Assembly: GCA_963701435.1 (NCBI GenBank)
Contig: CAVPAL010000007.1
Location: 372,001-436,000, forward strand
Origin: JAACFF01 sp963701435
Lineage (GTDB): Bacteria; Chloroflexota; Anaerolineae; Promineifilales; Promineifilaceae
DNA: 64,000 nt
Direction: 5' to 3'
A program made the translations under genes and the position numbers. This document shows, piece by piece, positions 26,267-35,038 of this stretch (the stretch's first letter is position 1; each line of letters starts with the position of its first letter). The notes under the pieces were generated by a model, which worked only from the letters and a program-made list of their open reading frames with translations, made no database searches and was not told the DNA's origin.

Positions 26267-27145
26267 ATGAACAAAGAAGTTGATTCTTTCCGTTTTACCA
26301 GCCGCTTCACCGAACGTATTGTGAAATCCTGGGTGAAACGGGAACAAGTAACCGAAATTCCCTGGACGCCGCTGGCCAAACCGCTCGAACAAAGCACGCT
26401 GGCCTTTATTAGCACGGCCGGGATTGCAATGCATGGCGACCAGCCTTTCGACCAGGAAGGGGAACGGCAAGATCCATGGTGGGGCGATCCGACTTTCCGC
26501 CAAATTCCGCAAACCGCATCCGCAGATGATATTGAAATCTATCATCTGCATGTCGATCCGCGCTATGCGAAAGAGGACTTGAACTGCCTTTTACCGCTGC
26601 AGCGAGCGCAAGAATTGGTTGTCAAAGCAGAAATCGGGCGCCTTGCGCCCACGCATTATTCAATCATGGGTTATATTTTGCGCCCCCGGGTTTTGCTGGA
26701 AGAAACCACACCGGCTATTATCGCACAGCTTCAGCAAGAAGGGGTCGACGTCGTTGTGCTTGTGCCCGTCTGACCTTTTTGCTGCCGGTCCGTGGGGCTG
26801 GTACAACGCAAAATTGAAGCAGCCGGCATGGCCACGATTTCGCTTTCACCGATTCCGGTTTTTACTGCTTCCGTAGGAGCGCCGCTCGTGGCAGCGATTG
26901 AATATCCGCTGGGGCAAAATTTTGGGGAACCGGGAGATGCGGTCGGACAAACGGCCGTTTTGCGCGCAACGCTCCAGGCGCTTACCAAAAGTCAGAAACC
27001 GGGCGCGGTTATCGATCTGCCCTTTACCTGGTCAGGCGCGCCTCACAGCCACCCTGATGAACCGCCGCCGATTGTAAATGCGATCAAGAAACGGCCGTGG
27101 CTCTATAAAAGGCTGCTTGACGGCAATATTCCCGATCCCAATTAG
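26267..27145 (+). CDS. GrdB/PrdB-family reductase with in-frame TGA, probable selenoprotein
   Basis: Read through a TGA at 26771-26773, one frame gives 292 residues. Before it: FTSRFTERIVKSWVKREQVTEIPWTPLAKPL, GIAMHGDQPFDQEG, DIEIYHLHVDPRYAKEDLNCLLPLQR, LAPTHYSIMGY, then VVVLVPV. After it: PFCCRSVGLVQRKIEAAGMATISLSPIP, GQNFGEPGD and FTWSGAPHSHPDEPPPIVNAIKKRPWLYKRLL. Members of this glycine/betaine/proline-reductase-like family carry a CPxC redox motif exactly here (VPVCPVCHQSVGLV pattern), so residue 169 would be Sec in UPFC. No frame slip is involved and homology continues to the natural end. The alternative is a single Cys-to-stop mutation (TGC to TGA). The substrate is unknown. Confidence 0.65.
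26777..26813 (+). promoter_or_regulatory. Candidate bacterial SECIS hairpin
   Basis: Immediately after the in-frame TGA, TTTTGC (26777-26782) pairs with GCAAAA (26808-26813). An inner TGCCGG (26783-26788) pairs with CTGGTA (26798-26803, two G-U pairs), leaving a 9-base G-rich loop TCCGTGGGG. A GGU lies at the stem-loop boundary. Position and size resemble bacterial selenocysteine insertion elements, but folding was done by hand. Confidence 0.4.
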
Positions 27146-27259
27146 GTAAACCGCAGAAAATTCTTGAAGATTAAACGAGTTAGAAATCTGCGGTTTCCTC
27201 AAGGAATTGGCAGATATTCCACGACCTTTATTTTTGATTACTTTCTGCCAATTACCTAA
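27143..27259 (+). repeat. Double-hairpin repeat, full copy
   Basis: TAGGTAAACCGCAGA pairs with TCTGCGGTTTCC; the joint is CTCAAGGAATTGGCAGA, whose last part pairs with TCTGCCAATTACCTAA. It starts at the stop codon of the putative selenoprotein gene and ends 10 bp before the convergent glycosidase stop, so it could serve as a bidirectional terminator. Its second half is almost identical to the copy at 48427. Confidence 0.85.
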
Positions 27260-27268
27260 ATCAAGGGC

Positions 27269-28642
27269 TTACCGCCCCTTTGAGAGGAATCGCAAAAGAG
27301 CAAAAAATAAAATAGCGCTGCTGACGGTGAAGAGCAACGGCCGAATCCCGTTCCAGGCATAAACCCAGCTTGCCTGCGGCTCAATCTGCGGCGAGTTGTG
27401 GGCATTCGCCGCCAGGGTGTCATAAACCGGCAGCGGTGTAAAATTTGGCTCCAGCAAACGAAAATAATACCAGGACTGGTCCTTTTCCAAATCAGACGGC
27501 CGTTTCAAGAACCAGTAATTGATCACCCCCACCCAGGGCCATTCTGCCCGGGCGCGCTGGTAAGCTTCGACGGCATAACGCGCCTGCTGCGCCTCCGTCA
27601 CGCGCCCAAAACGCGCCTCCATACCTTCAGGGGCCACATTCCAGCCCATTTCGCTGATCCAGATTGGCTTTTGTGCATCTCCATTGCGCACCATCACGTC
27701 TCGCAGCAGTAATTGGTGCGGGAAATTAATCACGGTAGGCTTTAGGCGTTGGTCTGCAGCGCCCGACCAGAGGCCATATCCCTGCGCCGACATCACATCA
27801 AAGCAATCTCCTGCCCCGGCAGTGTACATACGCTGCAAAAAAATGAGGTCGTTCATGTTACGGCCGTCCATTGCCACGGTCGGCGTCAAAGCGCCGGCCA
27901 GCACAACCGCCTCCGGATTCACCGCTTTGATACGCTTGTAGGCAATACACAATAGTTCTGTGTATGCTTCGGGATTGACATCCTGGCGGCCCCATTCTTC
28001 ATTGCCGTTGGGTTCATTCCAGATTTGATAATAATCAATGCGATCCCGGTAACGTTCAGCCACTACAGCCGCAAAATCCCCGAAATCATTCAAATTATCC
28101 GGCGGCGCCAATGAGCCAATTTCCTCGTCGGGCAAAGCGCGACTCCAGGATGGTGGATTGCTCAATCTGGCAATAATCTGAATATTCTCTGCCTCAGACA
28201 GAGCAACAATATTGTCATATTTGGCCCAGGCGTCTATGCCTTCAGGATCATTACGCCGGTCGATGAAATCACCTTTAGCGTGGATTTCAATATCTTCCCA
28301 TTGAAATTCCTGGCGAATGAAGCCAAAACCTGCTTCACGGCTCAGCGCTAGGCTCAATTCCCGCTTTTCCGGCTCAACTTCTTGCTGCAAAAATGTATTG
28401 ACTCCGAATGATGTATCTGTGTCAAACAGAACGGCCGTTTCCGGATCAAGCTGCGGCTGGGGACGAACGGCCGTATTGATCCAATGCACAATACCGGCCG
28501 CCTGTCCCGGTAGTTCCTCCTCGCCGGTCAGGTCATACAATGAATTCGCCGCAGGAAAAAGCGCAAGCAACAGCATTAAAACCGCTGCGCCTATCAAGCC
28601 GCGCCAAAGCCAATCCTTCCCATTAGCAACCATAAGACGCAA
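27269..28642 (-). CDS. Membrane-anchored clan-A glycoside hydrolase-like protein
   Basis: 457 residues with a hydrophobic helix at each end (about 14-32 and 432-452). The middle is a (beta/alpha)8 glycosidase fold: GFGFIRQEFQWEDIE, ARLSNPPSW, acid/base Glu in YYQIWNEPNGNEEW, SAQGYGLW, nucleophile Glu in PIWISEMGWN, and VGVINYWFLKRP. The two glutamates and the WNEPN motif place it in clan A (GH5/GH39-like). Probably acts on an outer polysaccharide while tethered to the membrane. Start is GTG/ATG at 28642, or an ATG shortly after. Confidence 0.85.
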   Translation of the reverse strand: MRLMVANGKDWLWRGLIGAAVLMLLLALFPAANSLYDLTGEEELPGQAAGIVHWINTAVRPQPQLDPETAVLFDTDTSFGVNTFLQQEVEPEKRELSLALSREAGFGFIRQEFQWEDIEIHAKGDFIDRRNDPEGIDAWAKYDNIVALSEAENIQIIARLSNPPSWSRALPDEEIGSLAPPDNLNDFGDFAAVVAERYRDRIDYYQIWNEPNGNEEWGRQDVNPEAYTELLCIAYKRIKAVNPEAVVLAGALTPTVAMDGRNMNDLIFLQRMYTAGAGDCFDVMSAQGYGLWSGAADQRLKPTVINFPHQLLLRDVMVRNGDAQKPIWISEMGWNVAPEGMEARFGRVTEAQQARYAVEAYQRARAEWPWVGVINYWFLKRPSDLEKDQSWYYFRLLEPNFTPLPVYDTLAANAHNSPQIEPQASWVYAWNGIRPLLFTVSSAILFFALLRFLSKGR

Positions 28643-28883
28643 TTATACCGTTTCCGGGCAAACCGAGAACATCGCTGCTTGTACGCAACCAATTCGTAAA
28701 ATGTATGCCCTGTTCTCAACGTTCCATTTTGTGATGCACTGCGTCAAAAATTCAGGTAAAATTATTTTTATGGCCTGAAAGCCGTTTTGCAGGCCGATTT
28801 TCCGTGTGATAGACTTCCGGCTCACAAAAAGAGCCGTAAAAGTCAAAAAATCCGCGGCTCAATTTAAGGAGAAAGAGGATCTC

Positions 28884-30926
28884 ATGTTAACCCCAATTGA
28901 ACGCATCCTGTTCATCCTTTTGGTCATCATTTGCGGTGTGGCCGCCTACTACACCTGGGGCTACATGGTCCGCATCATCAATCGAGGCCAGGGAAAACTG
29001 GCCCTCGACAAACCGGGCCATCGCATCATGATTGGCGTTCGCGCGCTTTTCAGCCAGGGTGACATCATCAGCCATCGTCGTATCGTCTCAATTTTTCACT
29101 ATGGCGTGGCATATGGCTTCATATTTTATGGACTGGTCAATCTTGTTGATCTCGCGGAAGGGCTAATTCCTGGATTTTACCTTCTGGAAGGCAACATTCT
29201 CGGCAATATCTACCGTTTGCTGGCCGATATTTTCAGCCTGCTTGTTTTGATTGGCCTATTGTTCTTCCTCGTGCGTCGTTTTGCCAAAAAAGATAAAGTT
29301 TTAACAACACGCGAAAATGTAAAGCTAAACCCAAAAGCACGTGAGGGCGGCATCGCTGTTGACTCTCTGATTGTAATCGTGTTTATCACCCTCCACATCG
29401 GCGGCAGTCTGATGGCGTCGGCCGCTTCACTGGCGCTGGAGGGGGGCAATCCCTGGCAGCCAACCGCCAATACAATCGCCTCTACCTTTATGTCGGGTTT
29501 ACCGGAAGGAATGCTTGTCTTCATGCAGCATGGTGGCTGGTGGCTGGCGATTGGGCTGATTGTGCTATTCATCCCGTATTTCCCCTATACAAAACACATC
29601 CATCTCTTTATGGGACCGGTCAACTTCATGACCGCTCCCAAACGATCCTATCTCGGCGAAATGCACACCCTGGATTTTGAGGACGAGTCGATTGAACAAT
29701 TTGGCGCAGCCACCATGTTTGATCTGAATCGCACGCAGGTACTGGATACATTCGCCTGTATCATGTGTAACCGCTGCCAGGAAGTTTGTCCCGCCTACAG
29801 CACGGGCAAAGAGCTTTCACCCGCCGCTATAGAAATAAACAAGCGCTATTATGCCAAAGAAAACATGGCCGCTCTCGCAAATAACAATGGTGATTTAGAA
29901 TCGGCGCGCCTGCTTGATTTTGCCATCAGCGAAAGCGCCGTTTGGGCCTGTACCGCCTGCGGTCACTGCATTGAGGTTTGCCCGGTAGGCAACACGCCTA
30001 TGCTGGACATTATGGACATCCGGCGCAATCAAGTCTTGATGGAAAGTTCATTTCCTGATGAGTTAAAAGGCGCATTTGTAGGTATGGAACGCACCGGAAA
30101 CCCGTGGCAATCGACCGAAGACCGCATGGAATGGGCCAAACCGCTGCATTTTGATGTGCCCACGGTTGAAGAAAATCCTGATTATGAATACCTGCTTTGG
30201 GTCGGCTGCGCCGGCGCATTTAATCCGGACGCCCAAAAGACCGTCCAGGCTGTGGCGACTATTTTACACGCGGCCGAGGTCAGCTTTGCCGTCCTGGGCG
30301 ACGCCGAATCCTGCACTGGCGACTCGGCGCGGCGAGCCGGAAATGAATATTTATTCTGGGAAATGGCCCAAATGAATATTGAAACGCTCAACGGCGTTGG
30401 GGCTGATAAAAAGCGCATGGTCACAAGCTGCCCACATTGCTTTACAACCATCGGCAAAGAATACAAAGAATTGGGCGGCAATTACAAGATTTTCCACCAT
30501 ACGCAGCTCATAGCAGATTTGGTGGGGAAAGGGAAGCTGCGCTTAAACGGCAGTAAGCTTGAAAAAGTAACATTCCACGATCCTTGTTATTTGGGCCGCC
30601 AAAATGACATCATTGCGCCGCCGCGTGAGGCGCTGGCAGATGCGGGCGCGACGCTGCTCGAAATGGAAAAAAGCGGACGTGATTCGTTCTGCTGCGGCGC
30701 GGGCGGCGCTCAATATTGGAAGGAAGAGGAGCATGGTTCGGCTGCGGTCAACATCACACGCTTCAAGCAGGCGCAAAAAACCGGCGCCGCGACGCTGGCG
30801 GTCGGCTGTCCATTTTGCGCAACGATGATGATTGACGCCAATCGCGAATTTGGCGAGCCGATGCAGGTCAAAGATGTGGCTGAGATTGTGGTTGATGCCA
30901 TGCAAAAAAGCCCGGTTAAAAGTTAG
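28884..30926 (+). CDS. Membrane iron-sulfur oxidoreductase (NarI-like + HdrD-like)
   Basis: 680 residues from the ATG at 28884, preceded by AAGGAGAAAGAGG. Residues 1-260 hold about six TM helices of NarI type with histidines in IVSIFHYGVAYGF and VFITLHIGG. Two 4Fe-4S clusters follow: CIMCNRCQEVCP and CTACGHCIEVCP. Then come two CCG domains (WVGCAGAF...GDAESCTGDSARRAG; SCPHCFTTI; FHDPCYLGRQND...CCGAGG). This order matches the ETF:menaquinone oxidoreductase group of heterodisulfide-reductase relatives. It probably passes electrons between a soluble carrier and menaquinone; no etfAB is nearby, so the partner is unknown. Confidence 0.88.
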   Translation: MLTPIERILFILLVIICGVAAYYTWGYMVRIINRGQGKLALDKPGHRIMIGVRALFSQGDIISHRRIVSIFHYGVAYGFIFYGLVNLVDLAEGLIPGFYLLEGNILGNIYRLLADIFSLLVLIGLLFFLVRRFAKKDKVLTTRENVKLNPKAREGGIAVDSLIVIVFITLHIGGSLMASAASLALEGGNPWQPTANTIASTFMSGLPEGMLVFMQHGGWWLAIGLIVLFIPYFPYTKHIHLFMGPVNFMTAPKRSYLGEMHTLDFEDESIEQFGAATMFDLNRTQVLDTFACIMCNRCQEVCPAYSTGKELSPAAIEINKRYYAKENMAALANNNGDLESARLLDFAISESAVWACTACGHCIEVCPVGNTPMLDIMDIRRNQVLMESSFPDELKGAFVGMERTGNPWQSTEDRMEWAKPLHFDVPTVEENPDYEYLLWVGCAGAFNPDAQKTVQAVATILHAAEVSFAVLGDAESCTGDSARRAGNEYLFWEMAQMNIETLNGVGADKKRMVTSCPHCFTTIGKEYKELGGNYKIFHHTQLIADLVGKGKLRLNGSKLEKVTFHDPCYLGRQNDIIAPPREALADAGATLLEMEKSGRDSFCCGAGGAQYWKEEEHGSAAVNITRFKQAQKTGAATLAVGCPFCATMMIDANREFGEPMQVKDVAEIVVDAMQKSPVKS

Positions 30927-30953
30927 GTAACACAAAATGATTAGTGGGCAGTT

Positions 30954-32171
30954 ATGAATAGGAAGTTTGGTATATTTGGGCTTATTATTCTAGTTGCAGT
31001 TATTTTAGGAATCGGTGCGGGAGCTTTAAAGGGAAAAACAATCCAGCCCGCATCACAGTTTATGCCAATCGTTTTGCGTCCGATAGGTTCGCCACAATTT
31101 GAAGCGGTTGTTTACGCGGTCGGAAAGGAAAATCGACATACCGATATTGAACCGGCAGGCAACGGCCGTCTCTTTTTAGTCGCGCAAAATGGCATCATCC
31201 GGTTCATTGAGGCGGATGGCACAATAAATGACGAGCCTTTCCTGGATATATCTGACAAAGTCGTCTCATCGCATGGCGAACAAGGTTTATACGCCATTAC
31301 GCTGCATCCCAATTTCGCCGCCAACCGCACTTTTTATGCCGCCTACACCCGCGCCGGAGAAAAACCAAACCAATGGTACCTGGTCATTTCGCGCTTTGAA
31401 TTACTGCCCGGCAGCTCAAACAAGGCGGATCCCGCCAGCGAATTTGTACTACTAGAAATAGAAAAAAACGCCCAAAACCACAACGGCGGTTCACTGCGTT
31501 TCGGCCCGCTGGATGGTTATTTATATATCACGGTAGGCGATGATGGCGACCCTTCCGGCGCACAGGCCGGCGATAAATTGACTGGCAAGGTGCTGCGGAT
31601 TGATGTGGACACGGCCGTTCCTTACGCAATTCCACCCGACAATCCATATGTAAACGATCCGGCCGTGCGTGACGAAATCTGGGCTGTGGGGTTGCGCAAT
31701 CCGTGGCGACTGCGCTTTGATGACGTCAGCGGCGATATGTATATTGGCGATGTGGGTGAATCGACCTGGGAGGAGATTAATTTTGAACCGGGCGTCAGCG
31801 CTGGGGGACAAAATTATGGCTGGCCGTGTTTTGAAGGTCAGGAAGTTTACGATCAGCCGATCTGTGATGCGAACATCACTTACGCGATGCCCGCCCATGT
31901 TTACCGGCATGAAAACGGCCGTTGTTCGATCACAGGCGGCGATATTTATACCGGGCAACTGTTTCCCGCCTGGCAAAATAAATATCTTTTTGGTGATTTT
32001 TGTTCCGGAGAAGTTTTTGCGCTGCGGTTTAACGCTACGGGAAACTGGCAAACCGAGTGGTTGGGAGAAATTCCCTGGTTAATCGCTACCTTCGGTCAGG
32101 ATGAGACCGGTGAAGTCTATGTGGGCAGCTTTAACTCCAAGAACATCTATAAACTAACGCCGCTGCAATAA
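30954..32171 (+). CDS. Soluble PQQ-type sugar dehydrogenase-like protein (GSDH family)
   Basis: 405 residues with an N-terminal hydrophobic export segment (FGIFGLIILVAVILGIGAG). Six-bladed propeller of the glucose/sorbosone dehydrogenase family: GRLFLVAQNGIIRFIEADG, GEQGLYAITLHPNF, AQNHNGGSLRFGPLDGYLYITVGDDGD, VWAVGLRNPWRLRFD-type block, IGDVGESTWEEINFEP, GGDIYTGQLFP. Family members oxidise sugars with PQQ; the catalytic His (NHNGG region) is present. Lies 28 bp after the FeS oxidoreductase gene and 3 bp before lysE, so probably in one transcript. Confidence 0.88.
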   Translation: MNRKFGIFGLIILVAVILGIGAGALKGKTIQPASQFMPIVLRPIGSPQFEAVVYAVGKENRHTDIEPAGNGRLFLVAQNGIIRFIEADGTINDEPFLDISDKVVSSHGEQGLYAITLHPNFAANRTFYAAYTRAGEKPNQWYLVISRFELLPGSSNKADPASEFVLLEIEKNAQNHNGGSLRFGPLDGYLYITVGDDGDPSGAQAGDKLTGKVLRIDVDTAVPYAIPPDNPYVNDPAVRDEIWAVGLRNPWRLRFDDVSGDMYIGDVGESTWEEINFEPGVSAGGQNYGWPCFEGQEVYDQPICDANITYAMPAHVYRHENGRCSITGGDIYTGQLFPAWQNKYLFGDFCSGEVFALRFNATGNWQTEWLGEIPWLIATFGQDETGEVYVGSFNSKNIYKLTPLQ

Positions 32172-32173
32172 AC

Positions 32174-32800
32174 ATGGACTTGCCATTACCGCTGCAAGGC
32201 ATGCTGATCGGATTTTCCATTGCGGCTCCGGTTGGACCAATTGGTTTACTTTGCATCCAGCTCACGCTGCAAAGAGGTCGCTTGTATGGCTTCGTTGCCG
32301 GTCTCGGCGCCGCCACAGCGGATGCATTTTACGGTTTGATTGCCGGATTTGGTCTCACTTTAATCAGCGTTTTTCTAGTCAATCAACAGGATTGGCTGCG
32401 TTTCATCGGCGGATTATTCCTGTGTTATCTGGGCATTAAAACGTTCCGCACCCAACCGGCCACGGAAGCGCGGTTAGACGCCCGGCGGGGCGTTGTCCCG
32501 GTTTATTTAACCGTTCTTGGCCTCACCCTCACCAATCCAATTACCATCCTGGCGTTTACAGCCATCTTTGCCGGGCTGGGATTGGGATCGAGCAATTTAA
32601 CCTACGCGCAAGCGGCTGTATTTGTGTCAAGCGTGTTTTTGGGTTCGGCGCTGTGGTGGTTTTTACTCTCGGGTGTGGTCAGCCTCATACGCGGTCGTTT
32701 TCAATCGCGCCATCTACAATGGGTAAATTGGGGCGCGGGGGTGATCATATTTGGGTTTGGGGCTGCAGCCTTATGGACCTGGCTTGGCGGGCTGGGCTAA
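32174..32800 (+). CDS. LysE/RhtB-family exporter
   Basis: 208 residues, six hydrophobic helices. The N-terminal signature GMLIGFSIAAPVGPIGLLCIQLTLQRGRLYGFVAGLGAATADAFYG is diagnostic for LysE, as is the later GLTLTNPITILAFTAIFAGLG. It would export an amino acid or related small molecule; substrate unknown. Starts 3 bp after the sugar dehydrogenase-like gene and ends just before a strong hairpin terminator. Confidence 0.92.
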   Translation: MDLPLPLQGMLIGFSIAAPVGPIGLLCIQLTLQRGRLYGFVAGLGAATADAFYGLIAGFGLTLISVFLVNQQDWLRFIGGLFLCYLGIKTFRTQPATEARLDARRGVVPVYLTVLGLTLTNPITILAFTAIFAGLGLGSSNLTYAQAAVFVSSVFLGSALWWFLLSGVVSLIRGRFQSRHLQWVNWGAGVIIFGFGAAALWTWLGGLG

Positions 32801-32811
32801 TCACACAAAAA

Positions 32812-32849
32812 GGCGGGAGTGGAAAAACGGCCGTTTCTCCACTCCCGCC
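32812..32849. terminator. Bidirectional terminator with ACGGCCGT in its apex
   Basis: GGCGGGAGTGG (32812-32822) pairs with CCACTCCCGCC (32839-32849), and the space between is occupied by the palindrome AACGGCCGTT, which lengthens the stem. It stands between the convergent lysE and alpha/beta-hydrolase genes, with A-runs on the left and on the right giving U-tails in both directions. Confidence 0.8.
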
Positions 32850-32888
32850 ACAAAAACATTAGCGTCTCAACCACATCCGATTTGATTT

Positions 32889-33893
32889 TTATTCATTATC
32901 AGCCCAAAAACTTTCAAGCGCAACGGCCGTTTCCGGCAGCTTTTCAAATTGAGGCAAACCCAGACTGGGCACAATGCGTACGGCCCGCCAGTTCGGATTC
33001 TGCCCCAAAAGATCGTTCAAGGTATCAAAACGCGAGAATCCATCCCGATCATAGATTACTAGCGTAGGCGTTTTTAACTTCTCATAAAACCGGGTGCGCA
33101 CGTCTGGCGTAAACAGGCTGCCGCTCACAAAATAAAGCGGCGCATTTTTAGCGCCCGGCTGGTGTGACGTTACATAGGCATAATCGATCCACCCCGGCAT
33201 AATTGGCCCAATAAAGCTGCGCTTGAGGAAAAATTCAAGACTGGGCCGTGAAGCAATGAGATCATATAACGCCTGCGCCCAAAGCGGATTTGCCAGCCAG
33301 CCATATGTCGTTTCGCTGCGATTCTGCATGGCGGCGCGCTGTGTAGCGCTACCTGCGTCGCGCATATTAAATCCGGTGGGCGAAATGAAGGCCAGCGAGT
33401 GAAACAAGTTTGGCTGAGAAAGCGCTGCGCGGGCGACAAATTCACAGCCCAGGGACAGAGCGATGACGTCTGCGGCCTGCTTGACGCGCGTCTCCATAAA
33501 ATTGAGGATGGATTCGCTGAAGTATTGCGCCGTATAAACTCGATCTGGGCGGTCTGAAAAGCCAAAACCGGGCAAATCAAGCGCATACACCGGCCGTTTA
33601 CCTCTGAAATGAGCAAATAATGGTCCCATTTCAAATGCACTGGCGGCGGCGTTGACGCTGTGGATCAGCACAATGGGACGGCCGTTTCCACTTTCATCCA
33701 CGTAATAATTAAGATTCACCCCTGTTTTGGCCGGAAAAACAACTCGTTTTGCCGGAATCGCATCTGTCAGGGGCGCCTCATGATCAAGAAAAAACTTGCT
33801 ATAAACAATCCAACTGCCGGCAATGGCTAAAGGTAAGACCGCCAGCCCCTTGAATAATTTATTTCCGCTCTTTTTCGGGTTTTGAAAAGTCAT
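32889..33893 (-). CDS. Membrane-anchored alpha/beta hydrolase
   Basis: 334 residues from the ATG at 33893 (GGAGG 6 bases upstream; a second ATG 3 bases earlier). One N-terminal TM helix (LFKGLAVLPLAIAGSWIVYSKFF), then a hydrolase fold: oxyanion block PIVLIHSVNAAASAFEMGPLF, ALDLPGFGFSDRP, nucleophile elbow VIALSLGCEFVARAAL (Ser in SLGCE), and a late Asp in VIYDRDGFSRFD. A catalytic His is not obvious at the usual C-terminal place (VPSLGLPQFEKL), so activity is uncertain. Its start overlaps the end of the HTH gene, suggesting coupling. Confidence 0.8.
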   Translation of the reverse strand: MTFQNPKKSGNKLFKGLAVLPLAIAGSWIVYSKFFLDHEAPLTDAIPAKRVVFPAKTGVNLNYYVDESGNGRPIVLIHSVNAAASAFEMGPLFAHFRGKRPVYALDLPGFGFSDRPDRVYTAQYFSESILNFMETRVKQAADVIALSLGCEFVARAALSQPNLFHSLAFISPTGFNMRDAGSATQRAAMQNRSETTYGWLANPLWAQALYDLIASRPSLEFFLKRSFIGPIMPGWIDYAYVTSHQPGAKNAPLYFVSGSLFTPDVRTRFYEKLKTPTLVIYDRDGFSRFDTLNDLLGQNPNWRAVRIVPSLGLPQFEKLPETAVALESFWADNE

Positions 33894-34614
33894 CATTTTC
33901 CTCCGCATCAGGATCAATAATTTGATCCACAATACCTTCTTCAAGTACAGCGTAATGCAGCGCCAATTCAAACGCAGCCCGGGTGTAATCCAGCACTTTG
34001 TTAAAGCCGGCATCCGAAAGCTTACGCGCAGCATCATGACGGCGCAGCATATTGGTAAATTCGCGTTCACGTTCAACCTGCAAAGAAATGCGCCCCACAC
34101 CCCAATCGTGCAAAATGCGCCAGATCGTCGGATTATAGGTGCGGGTCATGCGCATAACAAACGGCACGGGATCATGCCGCGCCACAAGCGCAGCAATGCG
34201 CAAAATCAGCTCAAAGGAAAGCGTAGCCGTGCCATTTTCAACCGCCTCCAAGAGGGATTTATCTTTTAAGTCTAACGACTCGCTCAATTCCATCAGCGTC
34301 AGGCCGGTCAACTCGCGTACATCACGCAGATACAAGCCGGTTTCCTTCATCATATCCAGGCGGTCTGCGCGCAGCATTGCGCGACCAACGCGCATAGAGG
34401 CGCCGGCTGTGGCGGAAACCAATCTGGCAGCGCCGCTCGTCATGCCGCCTGCCAGATCAATGGGAGCATGGGTCAGACGCCCAACCAGGGAACGGCCGTC
34501 TTCGAGAGCATCCGTATCAAGATTACCTTGTTCATCCGGTGCGTCAGGATTTTGATTGCGTGCATAGGAATCACGCTTTGGAGAAGTTTCTTGAGGCTTG
34601 GATTCAGCAGACAT
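33859..34614 (-). CDS. HTH (Cro/C1-like) protein
   Basis: 251 residues from the ATG at 34614 (GAGG five bases upstream), rather than the GTG at 34638. Residues 1-60 are polar and disordered. A helix-turn-helix lies about 95-150 (VRELTGLTLMELSESLDLKDKSLLEAVENGTATLSFELILRIAALVARHDP), and the rest is helical with an acidic/basic tail. Probably DNA-binding; whether it controls the overlapping hydrolase gene is not known. Confidence 0.75.
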   Translation of the reverse strand: MSAESKPQETSPKRDSYARNQNPDAPDEQGNLDTDALEDGRSLVGRLTHAPIDLAGGMTSGAARLVSATAGASMRVGRAMLRADRLDMMKETGLYLRDVRELTGLTLMELSESLDLKDKSLLEAVENGTATLSFELILRIAALVARHDPVPFVMRMTRTYNPTIWRILHDWGVGRISLQVEREREFTNMLRRHDAARKLSDAGFNKVLDYTRAAFELALHYAVLEEGIVDQIIDPDAEENDDFSKPEKERK

Positions 34615-34738
34615 ATGCACCTCAACATGAACGATCACGAATTTGTATAAAAAATCCTAACGGATCCAATCTACATTCGATCCATCCCTTTAATTATATC
34701 CATTTTAGTGCCAACTGTAACCTAACCCTGAAATATAG

Positions 34739-34874
34739 CCAGGGTTTTTCAATCGCTATGCTGTGCAATCTTCCCGGAAGCTCGTAGTTTCAAAATTAGT
34801 CGAGGGTAAAATGTGTATGCATAGTTTAAATCAGCTTCCGGGAAGTTGATTTTCGGACAACTGAAAAACCCTGG
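34739..34874 (+). mobile_element. MITE-like element, copy 1, with 8-bp target duplication
   Basis: 136 bp, non-coding, with ends CCAGGGTTTTTCA and TGAAAAACCCTGG in inverted orientation. It is bounded on both sides by AAATATAG (34731-34738 and 34875-34882), an 8-bp direct repeat expected from transposition. Internal arms CTTCCCGGAAGCT and AGCTTCCGGGAAG form a second inverted repeat. Copy 2, inverted, is at 47962-48096. The remainder of the 34615-35038 gap shows no gene, only the promoter and TAGGAGG ribosome site of the next gene. Confidence 0.85.
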
Positions 34875-35038
34875 AAATATAGCGTAACCAAAGTGTTTTT
34901 GGCGCAATAGACAACGTTGACGCTTGCTTCTTTAAGAGAACACTATGATAATTAACCTAACTAGAGCTGCCTGAAACGAGGCGAAGATGAAAAATTGGCT
35001 CCATATTTTTATTTTTTGGATTTAGGAGGTTTTTTGTT

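Noticed and set aside
26771..26773. Treating the TGA as an ordinary stop with two separate genes
   Set aside because: Both halves are in one frame, join at the family's redox motif, and the second half lacks its own ribosome site; read-through or a single nonsense mutation explains it better.
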